Origin: an uncultured Candidatus Melainabacteria bacterium
GTDB lineage: Bacteria; Cyanobacteriota; Vampirovibrionia; Gastranaerophilales; Gastranaerophilaceae
Assembly (NCBI GenBank): GCA_934700335.1
Contig: CAKUXM010000020.1
Span: 1-25,866, forward strand
Reading direction: 5' to 3'
Length of the DNA stretch: 25,866 bases
The notes beneath the pieces were generated by a model. It searched no databases, was not told where the DNA came from, and was given only the letters and a program-made list of their open reading frames with translations. Positions 14,179 through 21,442 of this stretch are shown in pieces (the first letter of the stretch is position 1; each line of letters starts with the position of its first letter). The translations under genes and the position numbers were made by a program.

Positions 14179-15193
14179 TTTTATTGATAGCTTTGATGAA
14201 AAACAAAATCTTTATATGGTTTTTAATTGCGCTGATACAAAATACGCAATTAATATTGATAACGTTATTGAAGTTATTAAACTTCCTATGTTGGAATATC
14301 CAAAAAGAATACCTAATAATGCTATCGGTCTTTTAAAATATGAAAATCTTATGATTAACGTATTTGATATAAGATTTTTCTTTGACATTGATATTGATAA
14401 ATATGATATTCATACAAAATTACTTATTTTAAAAACAGATGAATCAATCTTTAGTATCGTTGCAGAAAATATAGATGACATAATCAGTATTGAAGAAGAA
14501 AATATACACAGTTTTCCAAACGAAGATGACAAATCTCTAATTCAAGCCGTTTACAAATACGGTAATCAAACAATAAATATTCTTGATGCTTATACAGTAG
14601 AAGATTTATTGAAAAAGAAAAAAAAGGACAAGAAAATCAACGTAGAAGATTTGTTCCCAAAAGACGAATATTCTATTCAAAAATTTGAAGAACGTTCAAA
14701 TTATTTAAAGGAAAAAAGTAATTCAACTGGATTACAAAACATTTTCCCAATGGATAAATTCATATCATTTACGTTAAATGATAATAATTACTGCATGGAT
14801 TTAAAATTTGTAAAAGAAATCTCAAACAATTCAAAAATTGTTTTACTTCCCGGAGCACCCGAATTTGTTGAAGGCTTAATCACAATCAGAGGTAAGTTCT
14901 ACACAGTAATTAATTTGAAAAACTTCTTAGGATTAAAACAACAAGAATACAAAAACAAGAAAAATATTATAATTATAAATTCAGAAGAATTCCAAGTAGG
15001 TTTTATTGTTGATAATATCTATGAAATTTTTGAATTAACAGAAGAAGAAATAACAAACAACCAATTCTTAAATGCGGCACCATTTATTTTTAACGAAATC
15101 GTGAAAAACGACAAAATTTATACCCTTTTAGACATGCCAGACATTTTAAATAGTGATAAAATTCTTATCGACGAAAAAGAAACAGGTTTTTAG
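14162..15193 (+). CDS. Tandem CheW-domain adaptor protein
   Basis: This 343-aa protein has two CheW-like SH3 folds. The first (about residues 15-155) contains YAINIDNVIEVIKLP, AIGLLKYENLMINVFDIR and LLILKTDESIFSIVAENID. After a Lys-rich linker (KKKKKDKK, 152-159), the second (about 195-330) has ISFTLNDNNYCMDLKFVKE, FVEGLITIRGKFYTVINLK and VGFIVDNIYEIFEL. Such proteins couple receptors to CheA. The ATG lies inside the cyclase gene (17-base overlap), so the two are translationally coupled. It has no methyltransferase or receiver part, which separates it from CheV. It is the only separate CheW-like protein in the cluster. Confidence 0.9.
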   Translation: MKTITNFIDSFDEKQNLYMVFNCADTKYAINIDNVIEVIKLPMLEYPKRIPNNAIGLLKYENLMINVFDIRFFFDIDIDKYDIHTKLLILKTDESIFSIVAENIDDIISIEEENIHSFPNEDDKSLIQAVYKYGNQTINILDAYTVEDLLKKKKKDKKINVEDLFPKDEYSIQKFEERSNYLKEKSNSTGLQNIFPMDKFISFTLNDNNYCMDLKFVKEISNNSKIVLLPGAPEFVEGLITIRGKFYTVINLKNFLGLKQQEYKNKKNIIIINSEEFQVGFIVDNIYEIFELTEEEITNNQFLNAAPFIFNEIVKNDKIYTLLDMPDILNSDKILIDEKETGF

Positions 15194-15300
15194 ATAATTT
15201 TTTATTAATTTCTCACCAAAATCTCATACATATAGAGGATACCCATGTAGGTAAAAAAGAGTAAAATTTTTTACATAAAAGAGATTAGGGGGAGTTTTTC

Positions 15301-16524
15301 GTGGCATATAATTATCGTCAAGAAGATTATAGAGGGTATTATAAACAAGGTGGTTACAGAACTAACCATTCAAATGTTGTTCACAATTATACACAAGCGC
15401 CAATTCGAAAACATCAACAAACTCCTTTACAAAGACCTGTTCCGGTAAAACCTAGAAAGAAAAAAACTGCAAAAAGAAAAAATTCTTTCAAATCTTTTGT
15501 AGCAAATATTATTTTATTGAGTTTATTATGTTTACTTGGATATTTTGTTTTACCTACAGGTTTTAACGACATTACAACACCATTATTTATGGGTGAAAGA
15601 AACAAAAATATTACATTCAATGCAAGAGAAATTTTATTCCCAACATTGAATTATATGTCTAACGACTGGTACATGGGACAAAGATATTTAGCATCTGCTA
15701 ATACAAAAAATCCTAAAATGTCTCCAGTATTTACAACAACAAGAATTAAACCCCTTGAAGATAAGTTAACAACTTTAATGAAAGCTTATCCTTCAATCAA
15801 ACCTGCTATTTATGTATGGGATTATGATACAGGTAATTATGTAGATATTAATGGGGACAAAGTTTATTCTGCTGCAAGTATTATCAAAATTCCTGTATTA
15901 ATTCAATTATTCAAACAAATTGAAGCAAATCAAATTCAATTATTTGACAAAATGACACTTACTGACTACTACAAAGCAAGTGGTTCAGGCTCAATGCAAT
16001 ATTATAGAACAAACTCTGAATACACATTAGATTATCTTGCAAAAGTTATGATTCAAGATTCTGATAACTCAGCAACAAACATGATTATGTCAAAAGTTGG
16101 TTCAATGACAGGTGTAAATAGAGCAATCAGAGATTGGGGCTTGAAAGATACACATGTTGAAACATGGTTGCCAGATTTAACAGGTACAAACTATACAACT
16201 GCAAAAGATTTAACAACAATGCTTTATAATCTTGATAATCCAAGCTTTTTAAATATTAGTTCAAGAGAATATATCGTAGATTATATGAGCCACGTAAAAA
16301 ATAATAGATTAATCCATGCCGGTCTAGGCAAAGATGCTTTATTCGTTCACAAAACAGGTGATATCGGAACAATGTTAGGCGATGCAGGTATTGTTTATAT
16401 GCCAAATAACAAAAAATATGCAATCGTAATCTTGGCTAATAGACCTTATAACTCACCTGACGGTGTAAACTTCATTAAAAACGCATCAAAAATCGTTTAT
16501 GACTATATGCTAACTGGAAAATAG
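15301..16524 (+). CDS. Membrane-anchored PBP-A-like serine hydrolase (class A beta-lactamase fold)
   Basis: Predicted envelope serine peptidase. After a Tyr/Lys/Arg-rich cytoplasmic tail (1-64) comes one membrane helix (about 66-84), then an extracytoplasmic domain of the class A beta-lactamase fold: SIIK with nucleophile S193 and K196, SDN (254-256) and KTG (351-353). The omega-loop motif WEPELN of beta-lactamases reads WLPDLT (289-294), so the deacylating Glu166 is Leu290. That substitution is known in cyanobacterial PBP-A, a DD-peptidase, and argues against true beta-lactamase activity. The GTG start at 15301 has a strong Shine-Dalgarno (AGGGGGAG). A peptidoglycan carboxypeptidase role is inferred. 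Confidence 0.85.
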   Translation: MAYNYRQEDYRGYYKQGGYRTNHSNVVHNYTQAPIRKHQQTPLQRPVPVKPRKKKTAKRKNSFKSFVANIILLSLLCLLGYFVLPTGFNDITTPLFMGERNKNITFNAREILFPTLNYMSNDWYMGQRYLASANTKNPKMSPVFTTTRIKPLEDKLTTLMKAYPSIKPAIYVWDYDTGNYVDINGDKVYSAASIIKIPVLIQLFKQIEANQIQLFDKMTLTDYYKASGSGSMQYYRTNSEYTLDYLAKVMIQDSDNSATNMIMSKVGSMTGVNRAIRDWGLKDTHVETWLPDLTGTNYTTAKDLTTMLYNLDNPSFLNISSREYIVDYMSHVKNNRLIHAGLGKDALFVHKTGDIGTMLGDAGIVYMPNNKKYAIVILANRPYNSPDGVNFIKNASKIVYDYMLTGK

Positions 16525-16555
16525 AAAACATGAGTCGGTATGAGCGAGCAGGTTT

Positions 16556-16596
16556 ACTTTTCATGTCATGAAAAGTCATGAAGAGTCATTAAAAGT
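16556..16596 (+). repeat. Inverted decamer plus three tandem decamer repeats
   Basis: ACTTTTCATG (16556-16565), one T, then three direct decamers: CATGAAAAGT (16567-16576), CATGAAGAGT (16577-16586) and CATTAAAAGT (16587-16596). The first two units form a perfect 21-base inverted repeat. The block lies just upstream of the heptamer-type promoter of the permease gene and could be a multi-site operator. No T run follows, so it is not a typical terminator. Confidence 0.7.
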
Positions 16597-16599
16597 TCG

Positions 16600-16636
16600 T
16601 TATCACTACTCACAATTCTCTATTTCGTGCTAGAAT
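16600..16636 (+). promoter_or_regulatory. Heptamer array running into an extended -10 (permease promoter)
   Basis: Degenerate heptamers TTATCAC, TACTCAC and AATTCTC (16600-16620), then TATTTCG, lead to TGCTAGAAT with -10 box TAGAAT (16631-16636). The ATG follows 9 bases later without a Shine-Dalgarno. Positions 16603-16636 match 21403-21436 before ligA at 30 of 34 bases. Confidence 0.55.
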
Positions 16637-16645
16637 ATTTTTGCA

Positions 16646-17593
16646 ATGATTATTCAATTTTTAAACAGTATGAATAATTTCAATGAATTATGCATGAGTT
16701 TTATTTTAAAATTTGTACATCTTTTTAATATACCTGAATTTTTAGAAGAAGCTGTTGCAGAAAGCATTAACTTAATTCCATTTTTATTCGTAATCTTTGT
16801 ATTTATTGAAATTTTTGAAAACTATTTTTCTGAAAAGATTGAAAATCTTTCGCTAGGTTCAAGACTTTGGGGACCTTTGATTGGTAGTTGCTTAGCTTCA
16901 ATTCCACAATGCGGATTTTCAATTATTGCAACTGTTTTGTATATTAAAAGATTTATTTCACTAGGTACGTTGTTAGCTGTTTATATTGCGACAAGCGATG
17001 AGGCTATCCCTATTTTACTTGCAGAACCTGATAATATCTCAACAATTGTTCCTGTAATTTGTACAAAAATCGTTTTAGGTTTGATTGTTGGTTATACCGT
17101 AGATTTAATCTTTAAGCCACAAATTCAAACTACAAAAGACGAAACTAAAGAGATTGAAAAGATTGAAATGCACGAAGAAGGTTGTTGTCATACAGAAATT
17201 CATTCAAAAGTAACAAAACTATTCATTCACCCTTTAAAACACACGTTTAATATTTTTCTATTTATTTTAGTAATCAACTGCCTTTTAAGCATAGCTTTGG
17301 CTTATGCGGGCAATACAGTAAACATGATTTTTGACACAAACCAATTTATACAAGTATTTTTAGCATCAATTATTGGATTAATTCCAAACTGTGCAACATC
17401 AGTTTTGATTGTCATGCTTTATTTAAAATCTGTAATTGGTTTTGGTTCTTTGATAGCTGGATTATCAACAAACGCCGGATTGGGATTATTAGTTTTATTC
17501 AAACATAATAACGATATAAAAGATTCCTTAAAAGTTGTAGGCATTTTGTTTGTTGTTGCACTGGTTTCAGGCTTAATTTTACAAGTTATTTAG
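16646..17593 (+). CDS. Putative heavy-metal permease (ArsP_2-like 10-TM exporter family)
   Basis: A polytopic inner-membrane protein built as an inverted repeat. The first half has GSCLASIPQCGFS (80-92) followed by ATSDEAIPILLAE (115-127), and the second half has GLIPNCATSV (244-253) followed by GLSTNAGLGLLVLF (272-285). Between them is a cytoplasmic or periplasmic loop rich in His, Cys and Glu (about 171-188, including HEEGCCHTEIH), a likely metal-binding segment. This pattern fits the family described as putative 10-TM heavy-metal exporters, some members of which are annotated as manganese or arsenic transporters; the ion cannot be told. No Shine-Dalgarno precedes the ATG; the -10 box lies 9 bases upstream. 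Confidence 0.75.
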   Translation: MIIQFLNSMNNFNELCMSFILKFVHLFNIPEFLEEAVAESINLIPFLFVIFVFIEIFENYFSEKIENLSLGSRLWGPLIGSCLASIPQCGFSIIATVLYIKRFISLGTLLAVYIATSDEAIPILLAEPDNISTIVPVICTKIVLGLIVGYTVDLIFKPQIQTTKDETKEIEKIEMHEEGCCHTEIHSKVTKLFIHPLKHTFNIFLFILVINCLLSIALAYAGNTVNMIFDTNQFIQVFLASIIGLIPNCATSVLIVMLYLKSVIGFGSLIAGLSTNAGLGLLVLFKHNNDIKDSLKVVGILFVVALVSGLILQVI

Positions 17594-17669
17594 ATTGTAC
17601 AAAAATAATATAAAAAACTAACATTTTTTTTATGTTTGACGTAAAATAAAATAGTACATGAAGAGAGAG

Positions 17670-17692
17670 AGTCGAAGGATTTTGACTTTTTT
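17670..17692 (+). promoter_or_regulatory. Weak hairpin with T run in the nifJ leader, possible attenuator
   Basis: AGTCGAA (17670-17676), loop GGAT and TTTGACT (17681-17687) make a 7-bp stem (one G-T pair), followed by five T. It sits between a TTGACG box (17636-17641, no clear matching -10) and the nifJ Shine-Dalgarno, so it would be in the 5' leader. The stem is weak and its role unproven. Confidence 0.3.
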
Positions 17693-17745
17693 AAAATGTA
17701 TTTTAACAAAGGTAGCTGGATAGAAAACTAATAAGGAGGTTATTC

Positions 17746-20700
17746 ATGCCAGGAAAGACAATAACAGTTGATGGTAACTACGCTGCAGCGCACGTTGCGT
17801 ACGCATTAAGCGAAGTATCAGCAATTTACCCAATTACTCCTTCATCTACAATGGGTGAATGGATTGATGAATGGGCATCACAACACAAAAAGAACATTTG
17901 GGGCAAAGAAGTAAGAGTTGCAGAAATGCAGTCAGAAGCAGGTGCAGCAGGTGCAGTTCACGGTTCTTTAGCAGCTGGTTCTTTAACTTCAACTTACACA
18001 GCATCACAAGGTTTGTTATTGATGATTCCTGTAATGCACAAAGTAGCAGGGGAAATGATTCCACACGTAATCCACGTATCAGCTCGTGCTTTAGCAGCTC
18101 AATCATTAGCAATTTTTGGTGATCACACTGACGTTATGGGTTGCAGAAATACAGGTTATGCTATGTTAGCTGCAAACTCTGTTCAAGAAGAAATGGATAT
18201 GGCTTTAGTAGCTCACTTATCTACTTACAAAGCTAAAGTTCCATTCTTACAATTCTTTGATGGTTTCAGAACTTCTCACGAAGTACACAAGATTGAAGAA
18301 ATTTCTTACGAAGACATTGCTTCATTAGTTGAACCGGAATATATTGAAGAATTTAGACAAAGAGCTTTAAGACCAGAAGCTCCAATTTGTAAAGTTGGTG
18401 CTCAAAACACAGACGTATATTTCCAAGGTCGTGAAACAGTTAATAAATACTATGATGCAGTTCCTGACATCGTTCAAGAATACATGGATAAAGTAGCTAA
18501 AGTTACAGGTCGTCAATACCACCCATTTGATTATGTAGGTGCGCCAGATGCAACTGATGTAATTGTAGCAATTGGTTCAGGTTGCGAAACTATTGAAGAA
18601 ACTATCGATTACTTGAACGCAACTAGAGGTACTAAATACGGTTTAGTTAAAGTTAGATTATATAGACCATTCGACGTTAAGAGATTTAACGAAGCTCTTC
18701 CTAAATCAGTTAAGAGAATTGCTGTTTTAGACAGAACTAAAGAACCTGGTTCTATTGGTGAACCTTTATACATGGACGTTGTAGCAGCTATCGAAAACAA
18801 AGATGTTAGAGTTATTGGTGGTCGTTATGGTTTATCTTCTAAAGAATTTACACCATCAATGGTATTAGCTATCTACAAACACTCTGAAAACAATGGTTTC
18901 CATGGATTCACAGTTGGTATCGAAGATGATGTTACAAATAAATCATTAAAAGTTGAAGAACATATTGTTACAGAACCTGAAGGAACTACAAATTGTATGT
19001 TCTGGGGATTAGGTTCAGATGGTACTGTTGGTGCTAACAAAAACTCTATTAAAATCATTGGTCAATATACAGACAAAGATGCTCAAGCATATTTTGCTTA
19101 TGACTCTAAAAAATCATTTGGTGTTACAGTATCTCACTTGAGATTCGGTGATAAACCAATCAAATCAACATACTTAATTACTGCTCCTGACTTTGTATCA
19201 TGTTCAGCTCACGCATACATCGGCAGATATGATATTTTAAAAGGTATTAAAGAAGGCGGTACATTCTTATTAAATTCACCATACTCTAAAGATGAAGCAT
19301 TTGCTCACTTAACAAGAGATATGCAAGAAACAATCATCAACAAGAAAATCAAATTCTACAACGTTGATGCAGAAAGATTAATCAAGGAACAACCTGGTTT
19401 AAGAGGTAAAGGTGCTAACACAGTAATGATGGTAGCTTACTTCAAAGTTTCTGGTATTATCCCATTTGAACAAGCTCTTGAAGGTATGAAAGAAATGACT
19501 AAGAAAACATTCAAGAAAAAAGGTGATGATATTGTAAACATGAATTTGGCATTGATTGATGCCGCAGTTAACGCATGTGAAGAAGTTGTAATTCCAGCTT
19601 CATTAGATGGTGTTGCTCACGCTGAAGATATTAAATTAATTCCAGATAACGCTGATGAGTTTGCTAAGAAAATTATTGAACCATCAATGAGACAAAAAGG
19701 TGATGATATCCCTGTTTCAGCTATGTCAAACGACGGTGTAATTCCTACAGGCACAGCTTGTTTAGAAAAACGTGGTATCGCTCCAAGAGTTCCTCATTGG
19801 AATTCAGAAGCTTGTTTACAATGTGGTATTTGTGCATCAGCTTGTCCACACGCTGCAATTAGAACAAAATTAATTGAAGCTAAAGATATGGAAGGTGCTC
19901 CAGCATCATTCAACACAGTAGATGCAAAACCAAATGCAAATGGCGAAAAATTCAAAGTACAAGTTTACTGTAAAGATTGTACTGGTTGCGGTGTTTGCCT
20001 AGACCAATGTCCAGTAAACCAAAGAAAACCAGAAGCTCCAGCTTTATCTTGGTCATCAATTGAAGTTGAAGATGCTAATGGTGAAGAAGAAAACGAAAAA
20101 TTCTTCGATGCAACTCCAGACAACGTAATGGGTAAAAACACAACAAAAACTGTTAAAGGTGCTATGTTGAAAAAACCATTATTTGAATTCTCAGGTGCTT
20201 GTGCAGGTTGTGGTGAAACTCCATACGTTAAATTAGTATCACAATTATTTGGTGAAAATGCAATTGTTGCAAATGCAACTGGTTGTTCATCAATCTATTC
20301 TGGTACATTCCCAACAATCCCTTATACAAAAACTAAAGAAGGCAGAGGTCCAGCTTGGGCTAACTCATTATTTGAAGATAATGCTGAATTTGGTTTTGGT
20401 ATGAGATTAGCTGTTGATTCTAACAGAAGTATCTTAAAAACATACGTTGAAAAAGTTCTTGAAAGCGATAAAGCTCCACAAGACTTGAAAGACGCATTGA
20501 AAGGTGCAATGGAACATTGGGATAACTCAAAAACAGAAGAAGCTGTAAAAGCTCAAAATAAAGCAAAAGAAGTTCTTGCAAAATATGCTGACGAAAAATG
20601 TTCAACACTTGCAAAAGTAAGAGAACTTCAAGATTATTTCACAGATAAATCAGTATGGATTATCGGTGGAGACGGTTGGGCAAACGATATCGGATACGGC

Positions 20701-21279
20701 GGTATTGACCACGTATTAGCTCAAAACAAAAACGTTAATATCTTAGTTCTTGATACTGAAGTTTACTCTAACACAGGTGGTCAAGCTTCTAAATCAACAC
20801 CAACAGGTGCAGTTGCGAAGTTTGCTACAGGTGGTAAACCTACATACAAGAAAAACATGGGCTTGATGAGCATGTCTTATGGTTATGTATATGTTGCATC
20901 AGTTGCTCTAGGTGCTGATAGAAACCAAACTCTAAAAGCATTCCAAGAAGCTGAAGCATACAACGGACCATCAATCATCTTTGCTTATGCTCCTTGTATC
21001 GCTCACGGTATCGATATGAGTAAAACTCAAACAGAACAAAAACGTGCTGTTGAAGCTGGTTACTTCCCACTTTACAGATACAATCCTGAAGCTGAAAAAC
21101 CATTCACTTGGGACGCTAAGGAACCAACTGGCAACTATGAAGACTTCATCAAATCAGAAGGTCGTTATAAATCATTAGTTAAAACTAACCCTGATCATGC
21201 TGAAGAACTTTATACAAAAGCAGCAGAAGATGCTAAAAACCGCATGGCTCAATACAAAGCTATTGGTGAAATATTATAA
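17746..21279 (+). CDS. nifJ: Pyruvate:ferredoxin (flavodoxin) oxidoreductase, single chain
   Basis: NifJ splits pyruvate with CoA into acetyl-CoA and CO2 and passes electrons to ferredoxin or flavodoxin, a central step in anaerobic fermentation. The fused chain (1177 aa) has: the alpha-type N-terminal domain (AYALSEVSAIYPITPSSTMG); the gamma domain (about 415-630); a two-cluster ferredoxin domain with C690, C693, C696, C700 and C745, C748, C751, C755; the proximal-cluster CAGCGETPY (C819, C822); and TPP binding at GDGWANDIG around D976, followed by SNTGGQASKSTP. The Shine-Dalgarno AAGGAGG is the best in the window, suggesting strong expression. It stands alone between a metal permease and ligA and has its own terminator. 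Confidence 0.97.
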   Translation: MPGKTITVDGNYAAAHVAYALSEVSAIYPITPSSTMGEWIDEWASQHKKNIWGKEVRVAEMQSEAGAAGAVHGSLAAGSLTSTYTASQGLLLMIPVMHKVAGEMIPHVIHVSARALAAQSLAIFGDHTDVMGCRNTGYAMLAANSVQEEMDMALVAHLSTYKAKVPFLQFFDGFRTSHEVHKIEEISYEDIASLVEPEYIEEFRQRALRPEAPICKVGAQNTDVYFQGRETVNKYYDAVPDIVQEYMDKVAKVTGRQYHPFDYVGAPDATDVIVAIGSGCETIEETIDYLNATRGTKYGLVKVRLYRPFDVKRFNEALPKSVKRIAVLDRTKEPGSIGEPLYMDVVAAIENKDVRVIGGRYGLSSKEFTPSMVLAIYKHSENNGFHGFTVGIEDDVTNKSLKVEEHIVTEPEGTTNCMFWGLGSDGTVGANKNSIKIIGQYTDKDAQAYFAYDSKKSFGVTVSHLRFGDKPIKSTYLITAPDFVSCSAHAYIGRYDILKGIKEGGTFLLNSPYSKDEAFAHLTRDMQETIINKKIKFYNVDAERLIKEQPGLRGKGANTVMMVAYFKVSGIIPFEQALEGMKEMTKKTFKKKGDDIVNMNLALIDAAVNACEEVVIPASLDGVAHAEDIKLIPDNADEFAKKIIEPSMRQKGDDIPVSAMSNDGVIPTGTACLEKRGIAPRVPHWNSEACLQCGICASACPHAAIRTKLIEAKDMEGAPASFNTVDAKPNANGEKFKVQVYCKDCTGCGVCLDQCPVNQRKPEAPALSWSSIEVEDANGEEENEKFFDATPDNVMGKNTTKTVKGAMLKKPLFEFSGACAGCGETPYVKLVSQLFGENAIVANATGCSSIYSGTFPTIPYTKTKEGRGPAWANSLFEDNAEFGFGMRLAVDSNRSILKTYVEKVLESDKAPQDLKDALKGAMEHWDNSKTEEAVKAQNKAKEVLAKYADEKCSTLAKVRELQDYFTDKSVWIIGGDGWANDIGYGGIDHVLAQNKNVNILVLDTEVYSNTGGQASKSTPTGAVAKFATGGKPTYKKNMGLMSMSYGYVYVASVALGADRNQTLKAFQEAEAYNGPSIIFAYAPCIAHGIDMSKTQTEQKRAVEAGYFPLYRYNPEAEKPFTWDAKEPTGNYEDFIKSEGRYKSLVKTNPDHAEELYTKAAEDAKNRMAQYKAIGEIL

Positions 21280-21302
21280 TTAAATAAATAATTATAAGTT
21301 TG

Positions 21303-21340
21303 AGGGGCGAAATTCAAAATTGAATTTCGCCCCTTTATTT
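21303..21340 (+). terminator. nifJ terminator
   Basis: A perfect palindrome (arms AGGGGCGAAATTC and its complement, 21303-21334) is followed by TTTATTTTT. It lies 24 bases after the nifJ stop codon. Confidence 0.93.
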
Positions 21341-21392
21341 TTATAAAATTGTAGGTTGTGGTTTCCACCCCAATGCCATGTAAAACCAAATC

Positions 21393-21436
21393 TCTTCATA
21401 ATTCACTACTCACTATTCACTATTTCATGCTAAAAT
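21393..21436 (+). promoter_or_regulatory. Heptamer array running into an extended -10 (ligA promoter)
   Basis: In-register heptamers TCTTCAT, AATTCAC, TACTCAC, TATTCAC (21393-21420) and TATTTCA lead to TGCTAAAAT with -10 box TAAAAT (21431-21436). The ligA ATG is 6 bases further on with no Shine-Dalgarno. The block is nearly identical to the one before the permease gene. Confidence 0.55.
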
Positions 21437-21442
21437 AATTAC

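Noticed and set aside
14162..15193. CheV (CheW plus receiver)
   Set aside because: Both halves show CheW-type features and no receiver Asp motif is present.
15194..15300. Terminator or clear promoter between the CheW gene and the serine hydrolase
   Set aside because: Only a short AT-rich inverted repeat (15261-15274) is seen, without a convincing hairpin and T run or spaced -35/-10 pair.
15301..16524. A beta-lactamase resistance gene
   Set aside because: The catalytic Glu of the omega loop is Leu, which favours a PBP-A-like peptidase.
17846..18112. Overlapping open frames on both strands inside nifJ
   Set aside because: Leu- or Ser-rich frames with no start signals over a highly conserved coding region; products of low-GC codon bias.
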